Assembly (NCBI GenBank): GCA_040285745.1
Contig: JAUFOR010000006.1
Span: forward strand, 620,001 to 684,000
DNA: 64,000 bases
Source of the DNA: Barthelona sp. PCE
Lineage: Eukaryota > Metamonada: BaSk clade
Reading direction: 5' to 3'
The notes beneath the pieces were generated by a model. The model was given only the letters and a program-made list of their open reading frames with translations, searched no databases and had not been told where the DNA came from. Within the stretch, counting starts at the first letter, position 1; the number at the start of each line of letters is the position of its first letter. Below, one piece after another: positions 18,432 through 32,900 of the stretch. Both the position numbers and the translations under genes were made by a program.

Positions 18432-19136
18432 ATGTCATTACAGTTTGATAGACCTACAGAATGGGCCATGACACTGGCTTCCAAGCTGGGCATCCCAGAT
18501 CCGGATGAGATTTGGAAATTAGCCAATGAAATTCAACAGTATCATGTGAAAGATAAAGATGAGCTTCAGTTAGAACGTTTTGAACACCTTGCTGCACTGT
18601 CATCAGACGATTCAGAGTTTGATTCATTGGATGATGAAGAAGATGAAGCATTCATGCAAGCACTTAAGGCTCAACGTTTTAGGAAGGCCAAAGAATTTGC
18701 TGAAAACTCACGATATGGTTCTCTCAGACAGATTTCAAAGGCTGATTACGTTCGTGAAGTTAGTAATGTTGATGGTTGGGTTGTTTTACTTTTGCATCAA
18801 GATCATTTGGAGATTAGTAATCTTGTAAGGAGCTGTCTCTGCGGTCTTGCTAAGAGATATCCCACTCATAAATTTGTACAAATTAAAGCCGATGATTGTG
18901 TTGAAGGTTATGCAGATCAATTGGTACCTACTGTTCTTGTTTATTTCGACAAGGTAAAGATGCACAACTTCGTGGGTCCCTCCGCTTTTGGTGGTGAAAG
19001 GTGCACTACAGATTATTTGGAATACCTATTTGGACAATTTGAAATTTTAGAAACTGATTTTGAAGAAGATCCACTGCCAAAGATCTCTGCTGGCTCCCGA
19101 TTCAACCTAACTATTCATGGAAGGAAACATGAGTAA
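18432..19136 (+). CDS. phosducin-like protein, PhLP2/PDCL2-PDCL3 type
   Basis: A 234-residue protein. An acidic helical N-terminus is followed by the conserved entry RYGSLRQISKADYVREVS, a thioredoxin-like domain (about 95-215), and FVGPSAFGGERCTTDYLEYLF, matching FIGP..FGG...T.DELE in PDCL3. This class binds the CCT/TRiC chaperonin and assists folding of actin, tubulin and other clients. The thioredoxin CxxC is absent, as is normal in the family. It shares a 43-bp promoter with SKP1 and ends 84 bp before the TAF5-like gene on the same strand. Confidence 0.88.
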   Translation: MSLQFDRPTEWAMTLASKLGIPDPDEIWKLANEIQQYHVKDKDELQLERFEHLAALSSDDSEFDSLDDEEDEAFMQALKAQRFRKAKEFAENSRYGSLRQISKADYVREVSNVDGWVVLLLHQDHLEISNLVRSCLCGLAKRYPTHKFVQIKADDCVEGYADQLVPTVLVYFDKVKMHNFVGPSAFGGERCTTDYLEYLFGQFEILETDFEEDPLPKISAGSRFNLTIHGRKHE

Positions 19137-19220
19137 ATTTATCGTTTGTAAAAACTTTTATTTTGTTGATAGTTTTTCAATCCTTTTCAGCATACTTTAA
19201 TAGAAGGAGCTGCACACACG

Positions 19221-20837
19221 ATGACTCAGCAGAACTTCGAAGAATTACAGAGATTATACAAGCTTTTTGTGGAATACATTAGCAAGATCAAGTCAGTTTC
19301 TGAAGCGACACAATTCAATGGCAGGGCCCACACAGAGGCGCTCTGTTTTGTCGTATATGTTGATATTGTACTTCCACACACCAATCACGTTGAGAAAGGC
19401 GGGGTTGCTTATGATATTCCACTTATTAACGATTTCTTTGCATCTTTTGGGATATTCTTTGTCTCTCCTGTGTTATTGACAGCATTGAAGCGTCATAAAA
19501 CGTTTGAGAGCTTAATATCTGATTTTCCAATATTACGATCTGTTTTTTCAGAAAAAGCAACTAAACTAAAGATCCCTTCAACACAGGAGACCAGAAAAAT
19601 CCTGGACAAACGTAAAACTTATAATAATAATTATTTTACACCCTTGTTCAATTTTTTGGAAATTTATTGTCAATTTGTTATTACAGAAGGTCAACCCGAA
19701 TTCTTCATCTATGATTTCATGCCCGATTCGTTATGGAAACGTTATGCTATTAAATGGGGAGTTGTTCATCCTGAAGATCGACAGAAGGTAGTTCATCCAG
19801 CAAATTTAGATATTGGAATAATGTTTTCTGACATGGCATTGTTGTGCCCACCACAGACTACACCAAACCCTAGTGCATTACCTGTCAGTGATATGTCTTC
19901 TTTCGATATCGAATCGTTTGATCCAAAGAAATTAAGTATTTTTGAAGTATTTGTGAAAGAGACCAACATTAGTTGTGTTAAATTAAGCAAGTCAGTTAGA
20001 TCAGTGTTTTGTGCCCTCAGCAATGGTGTTGTTTGGATGCTTGATTTAAGCGAAACAGATCAAGTTTTTAGCAGAATTATTGGTCATTCAGATACAATTC
20101 TAAGTTGCAGTTGGTCAGATTATCATAATTATTTTTTGACAACAGGTATGGATTCGAGAATACTCTTATGGCGCAATGAAGGTGGTCAATATGTTCCAAA
20201 AGTTGAATATAAAGGTTCTTTACAACCAAATATGTGTATTAGTTGTTATGAAAGAGGTCTTTATTTTGCTACTGGTGGAATTGATCATGTTATTCGAGTA
20301 TATCAGTTTAATACTCCCAATCCACTCTTTACAATTCTTGCACATATCTCAATAATCACAAAGATTGTTTGGCATCCTAATGGATGTTACCTCGCATCAT
20401 TGGGTGCTTGTGGTACAGTTAAGGTATGGTGTTTACTCGCTGAGGACCCGTGCGCTGGACAATGTGTTTTTGCTTATGCTTTTGATCCGAAAACTTCGGA
20501 TGTTCAGTTCAGTAGCTCAGGTAGATACATGATGGTTGTGTCTTCAACTGGTATGTTATCAATCGTTGATCTCCATAAACGCACTGTGATATCTTTGACT
20601 GTTGAACATGAGGAGTCATGGAACTGTATGACACTCTGTGCTCTTCCTGATGAACATTTTGTGACTTCATCAAGAGATTTTATAAGAGTTTGGAGTTTAC
20701 ACGGAATTTCTGAAGATATGAGCGAATATACGCCCGTTTTGTCAATCCCCGTGAGGAGAAACCCGGTGCATATGGTATACACAGGCTCACAATTGGCAGT
20801 AGCAACCACACCAAAGTTGAGCATCGATATTAAATAA
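19221..20837 (+). CDS. TAF5-like TFIID/SAGA WD40 subunit
   Basis: A 538-residue protein. Residues about 30-160 resemble the TAF5 NTD2 helical domain (YVDIVLPHT.., INDFFASFG). Residues about 240-520 form a WD40 propeller. The match to TAF5 is best in two blades: LYFATGGIDHVIRVYQF and VWHPNGCYLASLGACGTVKVW, against YYFVSGGHDRVARLWAT and FHPNSNYVATGSADRTVRLW of animal TAF5. It is shorter than animal TAF5 (about 800) and lacks an obvious N-terminal LisH. TAF5 scaffolds TFIID, whose TBP is also coded in this window at 57780-58541. Other WD40 families are possible but fit less well. Confidence 0.7.
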   Translation: MTQQNFEELQRLYKLFVEYISKIKSVSEATQFNGRAHTEALCFVVYVDIVLPHTNHVEKGGVAYDIPLINDFFASFGIFFVSPVLLTALKRHKTFESLISDFPILRSVFSEKATKLKIPSTQETRKILDKRKTYNNNYFTPLFNFLEIYCQFVITEGQPEFFIYDFMPDSLWKRYAIKWGVVHPEDRQKVVHPANLDIGIMFSDMALLCPPQTTPNPSALPVSDMSSFDIESFDPKKLSIFEVFVKETNISCVKLSKSVRSVFCALSNGVVWMLDLSETDQVFSRIIGHSDTILSCSWSDYHNYFLTTGMDSRILLWRNEGGQYVPKVEYKGSLQPNMCISCYERGLYFATGGIDHVIRVYQFNTPNPLFTILAHISIITKIVWHPNGCYLASLGACGTVKVWCLLAEDPCAGQCVFAYAFDPKTSDVQFSSSGRYMMVVSSTGMLSIVDLHKRTVISLTVEHEESWNCMTLCALPDEHFVTSSRDFIRVWSLHGISEDMSEYTPVLSIPVRRNPVHMVYTGSQLAVATTPKLSIDIK

Positions 20838-20838
20838 A
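20833..20838 (+). terminator. AATAAA overlapping the TAF5-like stop codon
   Basis: Codons read AAA TAA A, so AATAAA includes the stop codon. Confidence 0.5.
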
Positions 20839-20983
20839 AAACAGGATTTTAACCTTCGTTTTTGGAGAATCCTTATGCTTCTCAAGGGTTGGTCCAAGAA
20901 TAAAAAGGAAATTGAGTGATGACTACGTTTTTACGTTTTCTCTTTTTACAAAACCATCACACATTAATTTTTTGACTTTTACG

Positions 20984-23900
20984 ATGGTTCCTTGGAGACA
21001 AAAACTAGTTCTTATCTTGTTGTTCGTCCATGTAGCTTTCAGTGCAAATTGTGGTTTCATTGGAGACAACGAAGGTTCTTGGGAGCAAAACGCAAATTGG
21101 GATTGTTTTAAAATACCCTCAGCGGGCGACAGCGTCGTTATCACAGATAAAACCGTTTTAGTTGGCGCAAATCATGACGTAGCATCAATCACACTTGCCA
21201 CAGCTGCATCCGCGCTTCAGTTTGATGTAGAGGTGACAGTTACAGCATCAACATTCACATGGTCAGGGGGTTCAATCCTCGGTCAAGGTAGATTAGAAGT
21301 TAATGCTGGTATGTCATTTGGTTCAGGTGGTACTCGTGTGTTAGGCATCGCCTCGTATCTTATTGTGAACGCAGGCGTTGTCGACGTGAACAACGATGTA
21401 CAGATTAATCTTTCAGATTATTCGCTTCTTTCTTATGCTTCAAGCACTCTTTTTACAATCAAACCCAACGTTAAACTGGCGGTAAACGACCTCTCTACAG
21501 ATGAAAGCCTTATTGGTGAGGTGGAGTTCCATGGTCTTTTTAATATCTCAACAGATGCAATCTTTGAGAATAACGTTAAGTTCACTGGGTATGGATATGC
21601 AATGATCGATGCTGGAACATGGGATATTCGCCACACTGTTAATTTTTTTGGGGAACTATACATTATTAACCATGGTGAAATCAATAATTATGTTGATTCA
21701 TTCCTTGAATCTTCATCAAAACTTCTTGGTGAAGGTGCCATTAACGCCATTGGAGGCACCTTGTACGTGTCATCTTCTCTATTTAAGTTACTAGGTGACA
21801 GTTTTGTTCTTAACGGTGGTAGAGTGCAATTTGCTGAAGAAGGTCACATTGAGTATTATGCTGTTAAATGTTACGATGGTTCTTTAATCTTTGGTTCAGA
21901 ATGTGCTTTCGAACCCTTTCTACACAAACTTGAGATGCACTCAGAGTCGTGTATCATTGAGTTCCAGAGCTCACCTAACTTCTTATTGGATACTGATGTC
22001 ACAGAAAAGACACATTTTGAATTATGGACAACGGGTGGTCAGCTGATCTTACCTTCAGGTGGTATCAGGTCACTGCTCTTTGATTGGCTTAATGTTACAC
22101 GTAATGTATTTACACTGTCTCGCACTGTGCAATGTACGAATGTTGTATTGGGTGATGATTCCAATGTTGTAGCGTCCATTGAGACTAGTTATAACGGAGC
22201 AATGGAGACAGAAAACTTTTTTTGGTATTCTGGTAATGTAACTGGAAAGTCATTGGTAAAAACGACTGGAAAGTTATATATTTACAATGCGTTTGATCGT
22301 GTCATCGGCTACTCGACAGAGCTTCGCGTTGTATCGGGTGAGATGCGTGTTTTTATTGAACCAGAAGAAAAATTGAACGTTTTTATGGATTCTTATTCGA
22401 AGTTTAAGACAGAAAAAGAGGGTATATTGAATTTAGACAGATCAATATCATTCATTGAAATGGATGATGTTCTCAATCGTCCAGATTTTGTTCATCTTGG
22501 TCAGTTGAATATTACTACTTCAACAGTTCAGCTTAAGGTGTTTTCAAATATTGACGGTAATGTTGGTATTGATGTCAACGGTACTCTAAGGTTTGATTCT
22601 GATTCCGTATCAACAGGTTCTGTATGGTTCCAAGACGAAACTGCCACAATGCTATCGGCGAATGTTTCAGAAGTTCAATGGAAGAAGTCTTCTTCGTTCT
22701 ATGGTGAAACAGGTGTAATCACGGCATATCATGAGAGTGAGATGATAATCCAATCAAAGCACTATGATTGTCTGGCGTTGCTAACATCGAAATCTACTCT
22801 ATGCGTTGTACGATTTGAATCACCAGCGTACGTTATGCGATATAATGTCGGAAACTGTACCGATGGCTATGTTGCATTTGACGAGGGTATCACATTCGCT
22901 TATTCAAAACACAATATCGTTGTTGATGGTTGTCTTCTGGAATACGGTGATAGTATCTTGTTTGAATCTGAAAATCCTTACACAGACCCTACAGTACATA
23001 TGAATATGACTGTGCGGTCCGGTAGGGTGGAAATGAAAGAGACAGCAAGCAATCTCATTTTTGATGAACTCATTGTAGACTCAATTTTTGAGACTGGTTC
23101 ATATGTCACAGTAATGCATTGCGTTTTTGGTGAGTCACCACCTGCTGGTGTTACACCGAAGTTTATTGCTGCATGGGGTGCCATGGTAAACTATTATACA
23201 CTCGATTGGCACGCTGGTTCAATTGAGGGTTATGGTCGATTTTTCTCTCTTTTAGCTTTGAATATTAGATCAGAAGCACCCAAGAGCATTGGTTTTGCAA
23301 CTGGGTTTGAGGCTCAGAGTGGATATATTGATGTATTTAACAGTACGAAGGTTGAATGCGCTGATCTTGGTTTTTGGATGTTCTCATCCCTATCTATTTT
23401 CAGGATAAAAACTAATGTTACATTTGAAATCGCTCTTAATCATTCCATTGAGGCTGTTTTCGAGACCAAATTCCATGGTTTCATTAATATCTCAGAAGGC
23501 GGTGAGCTTGTCATGAGCACTCGTGTCGAACAGTATGGTACTCTCTTATCATACGGTGGGATGACATTCAATGGTCCTCTGAACATTACTGAATACATTG
23601 GCTGGGGTGATGTCTACCTCGTTTCCAATGATTCGTTCATTAATATCGCTGGAACAGCAACATTTTCAAGATCAATGCAGTTCATCGGTATGGGTGGATT
23701 GCGTACAAGCGGAGACGGTCTTTGTTACGTTGATTCACAGTTATTCAAACTATTTGGACCAACGTACGCAATTGATGATTCAAACCTTTATTTCACTGGT
23801 GTTACATACATTGAGTACATTGAGATTAATGGTTGCGCTGATAACTCACTCATTGTGTTTGAGTCAGGTGCGCTTATTGCTCCTTTTGTGCTAAATATTA

Positions 23901-26900
23901 CTGTTACAGGTGGTCATGTTGTTTTTGAAGATTCAGTTCAGCTGTCAAGGGAAGATACGTTGTATTTCCACTTTAACCTCTTCCTTGATGGTCCTGGTTT
24001 TCTTAAAATGAATAAGGTAAGCTCTCCAGTATACTTTGATAAGGTTGTTGGTATCGATGGTGGTATCGAGCTTGAGACTGGAGGTATTGTGCCAATTGAG
24101 TTATGTATTTGGAACGGTACTGCCTCCCTTTTGGGTTCAGACCTGGTTGAAATATATGATCTTGAGTGGTACATGGGTGTTTTCGGTTCGATTACGACAC
24201 TCCTTCACAGGGGTTATGTATCGCCACACGCAGGCACAAGCTTCCTCACAGGTTGTATGGTGTATCCACACAGTCAGTTTGTTGTTAAATCAAGTGCAAT
24301 CTTGGAGATTGAGAGTGAAGGAATGTTCCAACTTGGTATCAATGCTACTTTAACAATTGAAGGTGAGATTAAATTCCTTGGTAACGCTTCATTGTTAGCT
24401 GTACCTGAATCAACCTTTGAAATTATCGATGATGGAAAAATGACTGTCGAAAACGGTAACTTCTCTTACGGTTGGTTACTGGAGGATTCCTTCTGTTGTG
24501 TCAAATACAATCAGGACAGAAGTACTCTCTACTCTTATTATGACGAGTCGTTTTTAGCGTTGGTCTTTGATGTTCCATCAATTTGGAATATGTGTCCTAG
24601 TGGAACTTGGGATACGTGTTGTATGCCTTATACTTCACGCGCTTCAACTTGGGAAGATAACATTCCTTACAACGGTCGTGCGTATTACACGTTAGCAAAC
24701 GATACACACATGGGAGATGATGTTGTTAACGCTTCATCATGTTGCATGAAATTGGCTGATAATGACGTAGTTGTTTATCCAGCATGGGACAGTTTTGCAC
24801 CCGAACTGATTGGATGTCGCGATTACACAAGTACACCTGTATATAACCAACGTACAGGTTGTAACAAGAAGTACTGGTATCAGTATTGGGACAATGATAA
24901 TGATGTATGGGTTTGGGCGACCAAGACTCTCTACAACTTTGGTTTCTGCCCAGCGCAAGAGACAATGATGTCATCGAATGCCAATCTTGTGATTGGTCCC
25001 GATGCTCGTGTTGAAGCGCTGAATCATTCTGCGTTCCATCTCTTATCATTTGTCAATGTATTCCATGAGGGTGTTATTCACTGTGACAACACATCAGTGA
25101 TTGCATCTGCAATGGCTGACTTAATCTGGAATGGTAAGTTCCACATTGATGGTGTGTTTGAGATCACATCACCGGTAACCTTCAACACTACCGTACATGC
25201 GTACGGTACAGGAGAGTTCATCAACTTATCCCCCGGTTCAGATGTTCTGTTCAAGGGTAACTATGAGTTGACAGACACCATGAAGTTGGACAGGGGCAAG
25301 TGGGTCTTCTCAGAAGAGTCACTGGTTCGTGATCTTACTTTACTATTGTTGAACAACACCGAGTTTGAGCTAATCAGTAACGCAACTGGTACCCACGTCA
25401 TTGACACGATTGAAGCATTCTCATCATCTATGATATTTGCCAATCTTGATGTTATGTTGCACAAGAAGTTTGTAACAATGGATGATGTTACCCTCAGATA
25501 TGAAAACATCGGTGATTTTGCTGCTAACACATTCCATGTTTCTAGTTGTGATATTGTATTTTCACAACTGCGGACATCTCTTGTTTTTGATAATCTTGTT
25601 TTGTATACCAATTCTAGCATACACTTCAGTGGTTCGAACACATTCCTGTTCGACCAGGAGGAGCCTCAGTATATCACAATCAGTGTATTTGATATGTACG
25701 ATAATGCTGTATTGCAGGGAGATGATGATGTTTACATTTTGGAGTCACGTTTGTATGGTGGTGAGTTCTCAGGCGAAAGCACTGTTTATTTCACATCAAA
25801 AGCGCAATTGTCGCTTAATAGCTCCATATTCTTAACAGGAAGGAGAATTGCTCGTTTTGAGAAGAACATTTCAGTTGACGCATGTTCTGAAAGTTTTATT
25901 TTCGATCAACACTCCAAGATCGTCTTTACTGACAAAATTAACATCAACAGTAACACATCTTTCATCCGTACCAGTTCATATTGCGATGAAGACACATACG
26001 TGAGATTCCAGGGAAACACATATTTGAATGAAGGTGGTTGTATCCACAGTGATGTATCCATTTTCTTTGACAAAGATCAGAAGACTTATCTTCGTGATAA
26101 CAGTATTGGTATGGAAATCCACTGTAGCGGTACATTCATTGATGACTTTTTGTTTGATGAACTGGCAGGTGATATAGTTTTGGGAACGGGTGTCTTTCTG
26201 TTTACAGATAGCAGCCGTCTCATGCTAGATGATGATGCCACATCCACAATTGCGACAGTGAGATCCATCTCGAGTGATTCCGTAGCTACGTTCCTTGGAG
26301 AATTCAACGTTCTCCCCACTTTTACACATCGTGGTGGTAAGTTCTACTTCAATCAGACACTTGTCAACTGGAATTCTATTCTTATTGAGTCGGATGTTGC
26401 AAACACCGAACTGATTCTGAATGGTATTCGGAATATTAGCAATCCCTCATCAAATGATTTGACTTTGGACAGTCTTATTGCCAGATCATCTTTGTTAAGA
26501 ATGTCTGGTTTTGAAGATATTAACATTACATTTGTTGAACTCTCAGAATCTTGGGAACCTGCTTATTTCATTATAGATGATGCTGATACAATCTTTGTTG
26601 AAGACTTTGTATTTACTGGTGGATTCTATGGTGGAGCAACATTATTGAGGACATTTAATTCTACTCTTTGGGAAAAAGGTGGTCTTTTTAATGGTGCTAA
26701 AATTCGTACCTCTACACCATATGTTTCGGTACAAGGTACTGGTTTCAAGCAATTGTTCGACTTTGCATCTTTCGAAGGTGATTATAATATCACACTGAGC
26801 ACTTCAAATCAAACATTTGAGGGATCTCGAGGTGCTGAATTTATCATTTCGGAGGGAAAGGCTGTTTACATCGAAGAATCAACGTATTTCACAACAATTC

Positions 26901-29900
26901 CAGGTATGATATTACCCACATTTGGTGTTAATGCTCGCAATAACAAGGATGTATCCATTCCTCTTGAATACTCAGTTGCTTCCAGTGACCCATATCCCAT
27001 GCTTCGTGTCTTGGGTACTCTCAACATATCAAATACTTTTGTTTCTGATTGGTTCGTGGAAGTTGCTCAACCGTTGTATATCCTACCTGGTATTGAAGTA
27101 CGTATTGCTGGTGGTATCTTTTCTGGATATATTAGTTTGCCAAATGTTGATAACGGTGAAGAACCATCTTCTTTAGCTTTTATCGGTCCCACTATTATTG
27201 AAAGCGGTGCCCAACTTAATGGTACTGGTTCTGTCATTACAGCAGATGCAGACGCTTATGTTCGATTTGGTGGTGCATGGAATTTGGGCGATAAGATCGA
27301 GATCTTCAAGGGCGTGTTCCATTTCTTGCCTGGATCAAAGTTTTACTTTAAAAATGTTACTTCACATGAAGGTGACATAATTTTCCATGAAGATCCTCAC
27401 ATTGATAGTACTCAGTGGATGATGGATGAGGTTAAGGTTCTTGGTGGTAATGTAATTTTCGATGGTATGACGAAGCAACTGAACATTGAAATGTTGCTCA
27501 TCGAAGAAGGTTCAGTCCAATTCCTTAATCTTGATCATCCAATTATCTTGGGTGGTATGAAGATTACTGGTGGTAGAGTTGACTTTGGTAAGTTAAATCA
27601 ACCACTTATTTTGAAATTGCTTGAAGTAGAAAATGCTACAGTAAGTTTTAACACATCATTCCCTGTTACAATTCACAAATTTTATACTAGGGGAAGTGCC
27701 AACATCATTTCATATGATGAACTTGTTATGACTAATGACACCTTAATTGCAGGTGGTAAATTGAACGGTCATAATATTACGTTCACTGAATCATGTGTTA
27801 CAGCCTTTACAAACGGTTCAACACTTCATTCAATGTTGGCAGATAGTACCAATGTTTATGTTCATGGCCCATTGTACTTTGATCACAAGACAATGTTGCA
27901 TGCCGCACCAACAGCACGTTTGTTTGCATACAACAACGTGACTATGTTTGGTGAACTCGATCTACGAACGTTGAGCAGCAATAGTGCATCAGGAAACTCT
28001 GTATTTGAGATGGGCTCCCTTGTGGTAATGGAGCACTTTGATAGTTTCGTGAGTTCGAATCCGGGTGACGTCATTGTTGGTTTCGCAGACTGGTTTAGAT
28101 CAGGTTATTCGGGTGAAACAGTCATCACGACGACTATTGATCTTGTCTTTGATTCAATTTGGCAGATTAACTCACATTTCCGCACTGATTTTAAGAGCAT
28201 TGGTAATATTACTGATACCGCTTCAGTAATAATATCAGATGAAGAAGCAGTGTTGGGATTTTCGGATTCAGCTCAATTTGATTTCTTTGAAGGGTCATCT
28301 CTTGTAGTGGATGGAACTTTCTACTGTGTAGATAATGCCAAAGTTACTTTTGCCGGTTATCAGCGTTTTACATCCAATTTTATTGAGTTGAATGGTTGTC
28401 ATGTATCGTTTGTTGGTAACGTTGATTTTAATATTGATGATCTTCGTGTGACAAATGGTATCCTTGAGTTTAATTCTGTGAGAGCTGCACAATCATTTAA
28501 CTTCTCTACTATTGCTATCAACGGTAATATGTCTGTTCCACAGGCAGCCGAGATTAGATATGTTAGTATCCCAACCGATATCATTGTTCAGGCATTCACT
28601 TGTGCAAACGGTACTTTCACAGTTGATGACGCATCCAGTTTCACATTTGAAGAGGATAGCGTCACTTTGGTTGACAGCACCTTTGAATTGCTCAACATTG
28701 CAACAGAATTCGTTCAAAAAACTTTGATTTTTAACAATTCTCTAACCCGTATGGATAAGATATATGTTAACATTACACATCTGATTGCAAACAGTGCTTT
28801 TATTCGTCTGTATGATTTCCATACTGCTTCGATAATTGAGGGTATTGAATTATTTGGTGAAATTATTCCTCCCCATACCAGCTACATAATGTTTAATTCG
28901 ACTGATGAATTACTCACAGTCAATCACATTGAACATCATGGTTCAGAGTTATACACGTATAACCCTACAGGAACACACATCTTGGATTATAACTGGATGG
29001 GTGGTTCAGTAGCGTATTCTTCAGAGTTCCACGTTGATGTATTACATATAACAACAGATGCTTCTCGTTATCTCATTGATGTCAATACATTTGTGGTAGT
29101 TGATGAATATATGGAGTGGACAAACGGTGATTTCATTTCTGATGATGGTTGCGGTATAAAAATTGCTTCCTCAGCTGAAGTTAATATCACAACCAGTGTA
29201 AGACATTCTTACTTCAACGATCCCTATCATCGTTTGCCGTATCAGGAAAAGATACACTCTATTGTGCGCCCTTTTTTCCAAGTTGATGGTGTTATGAACC
29301 TTGATATTGGTATCGGTAACGTATTCTATACGCGAATGTCATCCATTATTAATGGTAATTTGCAACTGATCTCAGGTGATCTTAGAATCTTTGCTAACAT
29401 GCATATTACTGGTAACGTTACATTTATGTGTGAAAACAAGGAGGATGCTAAAATAATTATTGAGTATGGTCGAATCACCATTAGCGAAACAGGTTTGTTA
29501 TATGGTCCTGATATCGGTTACATTGAGATTGGTAATCAAGGTGAGCTAACTTCAGATGGTAATGTCATGGTTGATCATTTTGAAATCATAAGTGGTATCC
29601 TTATGTTGAATGCTGGTAATATTACGATCATGAACTTGGTGCAAAATGGAGGTATTGTTGGTTTTGGCAGTGCTTCTTATGGTTATGTTGAGGTAGCTGA
29701 TCTTTCATGTGGTGAGTTTGTTTTGAATGGAACAAACGTATACCTGAATGAGACTCATGCTGACTCTATGGGCTTTTTCAGTTATGATCAGCCTGTTAAT
29801 CGTACTCATGGTAGACTGTATTCATTGTCATCCATATTCTACGGTAACCTCTTACGTTATGATTATGTTCAGGTTGGAGTTGCGCGGTTTGCTATTGAAC

Positions 29901-32900
29901 GTTTAGAAATCATGTTGAACATGACTTTTATGGATATGGTTGATGGAAACGCGTACTTCGTCATGGATAAGGATAGTGTGCTGTTCTTACAAGGCGATTC
30001 GCATTGGTATGTATCAGATCCTGATGTAGAGACGACAGCATTTATGATATCCGGTAATCAAATCATCAACAATGGATCGATGTTCTTCCATGGATCTCAT
30101 CGTTTTGTGCAAAAGCAAAGATATGATGCTAACTATTGGAAGAATGAGGCAAGTAACTTCACAAACTTAGTGGATGGTATTGTTTTAGTAGATTCTGATT
30201 CCAGTTTCAACTATGGTTTTTATTTCGATGGAAATTTCCATAATTATGGTTATGTTGAGGTTGTTAATTCAAAACTTGTTCTTAATGGAACAGTCGAAGC
30301 TTTTGCATACCCCAACTCTGTTGTTCGTCTTTCACCGAAGGATGATTCATGCATAGCTCATCTATTACTGGCCAACAGTGAATTTACATTCCTCGTAAAC
30401 AGTTCTTATGAAGGTTGGGGTGGTCTTTTGGCATCTACTGTTAAGACAGATATTTTCCACTTCAAAGGTCGTTATAATGCCCAACCTCATCTTGTTTGGA
30501 ATTCCATTGGTCAACTCTACTTCTATGATGAAAGTACATTTGATTTCGAAAATATTACTCTCACAGCTGGTATACTGAAGTTCTTTGATACATGTGAAAA
30601 TAGTACATTCTTCCATATTGAGGAGCTCCATGTTGATGGTGGTTCACTCATTTTTGAGAACGGTACGTGTGATATACTCGTTGATTTGTATGAACACACT
30701 GATGGTTTATGGTCATTGTCAGGTTTTGATCATTCCATGAACATTACTCATTGGATTGACAGAGGTGGTGAAACTGTTTTGCACGATATAATCGAACTGA
30801 ACTTGTTTTTATTCGAATCCCCTTCGTCTAGACCAGAAACAACCATTGAAAACGTTGACCGTTTGATATTACATAATTTCAAACCGAAATTTGGCGATGT
30901 ATTCTTCAATGATATTAATGATGTTATGATTTGGAATAATTCTTATGACGGATCGTCCAAGACAATCTTTGACAATATTGGAACTGTTAATATAAGCAAT
31001 AATAACCCTACAGGAGGTGTTATGGAGTTCCATAACATACATGTTAGCTTTAGTGCATCAGAAATGTTTGAACAGTCAGCAGGATCATTGTATTTGTACG
31101 ATTTCGATTTTTCAATGGTATTTGATTCAATTTATATTCGTGATACTGGATCCCTGTTCTTCTTCACAGGACATACTGTGACAGTTGATAACATTTATGT
31201 TGATGATGGTCGTATTGGAGGAAGTGATGATCTAGTCATCGAATGGAATCTTTATTGGTATGGTGGTACATTGGGTATTGAAAGCGGTGATATTGGTCAT
31301 TGGACTGTCACTAACCATACGTACATTGAACACGATAAGAGTCATACGCTTGAGCGAATCGTTATTACTACTGGTACAGGTATCACATCACGTGATAACT
31401 ACCATATGTCAGGTTATCACAGTGAACTTGTTGTTAACAGTGATAAGCTGTTCCATATCCATGACAGTCCATTGTATGTGGCCAACGCCAGTTCATCAGA
31501 TGTGCCAAAATTGACAGTCAACGGTGATGTCGTGGCTGATAATGGTGGATACTTTGGTTTCCAACTGATGTTAAAGCCTGGATCAACATGGACAACGACG
31601 AATGGCAACCAGATCTTTGGTTGTGGTGGTGGTGTTATTGAAGGAACAATTAGTTTACCTGAAAATTCCGTCTTTAAGTTAACACAGTATCAGGATCAAA
31701 TTAGTCCTCGTGTGTGTTATAATCACTTTACTTTCACTGGATCTTCTATTGTTGAACCTTCAACATTGATTGAAACATTAGTTGATAATCAATGCGAGGT
31801 TGATTTTTATGGATTATTATTGGGTGACACAATTCGTTCTGTTTCCAATTCTAAAGTGAAATTCTTCCCTAACGCTAGACATGAAATCATGTATTCATAC
31901 ATGGACTATGGTCAGATTACATTCGATCGAACCATTTACAATATTACAGGAACAGAAGCCCCACTTAACTGGACAATCCATTCATATTGTACAGGTCGTG
32001 GAACAAATGTTTTGCATTTCAATGATATGATTAGTAACGTTTCTATTCCTCAAGATTTCGAATATACTTGCGGTTGTCGCTATCGCTTTGAGGATTTTGA
32101 TGAAGCAGATTTGATAATGCCTGATATGGCAATAATTTCAGGAGCACACTTTGAATTCTTTGAGCCTTGGCGTCAACCATTAGTCTTTGATGAATTGTTA
32201 TTGGGACACTCATGTTCAATTGTTGATTTTTCAACCGGGCATGATATTGTAGTCAATAATTATGAAATGAGGTATGGTAATCACTACGGTTGGGATCAGC
32301 TTATCGTTAACACAGTCGAGTGGACAGGTGTCAGTCTCCGTGAAGGACATATTGATGTTCTTGACAGCCTTGAGTTTGTGGGTACATCTAATAAGTACAT
32401 CGGTGCTAATGCCGGTATTGAGTCCTTCAATTACACGCTTGTGGATGCGCCATCAACGATGACATTCGGACATGATGGTTACATCAAAACTCATAACAAA
32501 ACTGATGTCACAGAGAACATGAAGCTCAGCGGTTCAGGAACTTTCTTCCTTAAAGATGATGTCGATATTGATACAACATGGGAAATGCACAGTTATGTTG
32601 ATGTAGCTGAGGACACCCTTGTTACTGTTCAGCCGCCTAATGATCTATATCTTGGTGTGTGCGATGTTCGTGGCAATATATCGATGCCAGGAGATCAGTT
32701 CCTATTCTTAGTACGATCTCCATCAACAAACGAACAACATAGTTTTGGTCCAACGAGTGTTCTTGAAGGTCAGCATTCTAACATCTATGTTAACTACGGC
32801 TTGAATGTTGTATTTAATGGAATGTGGCTATTCGAACCAAAGATATCACTGACACAATACGCTACACTAAAGTTCCAATATCCTGCTGTAATGAACATTA

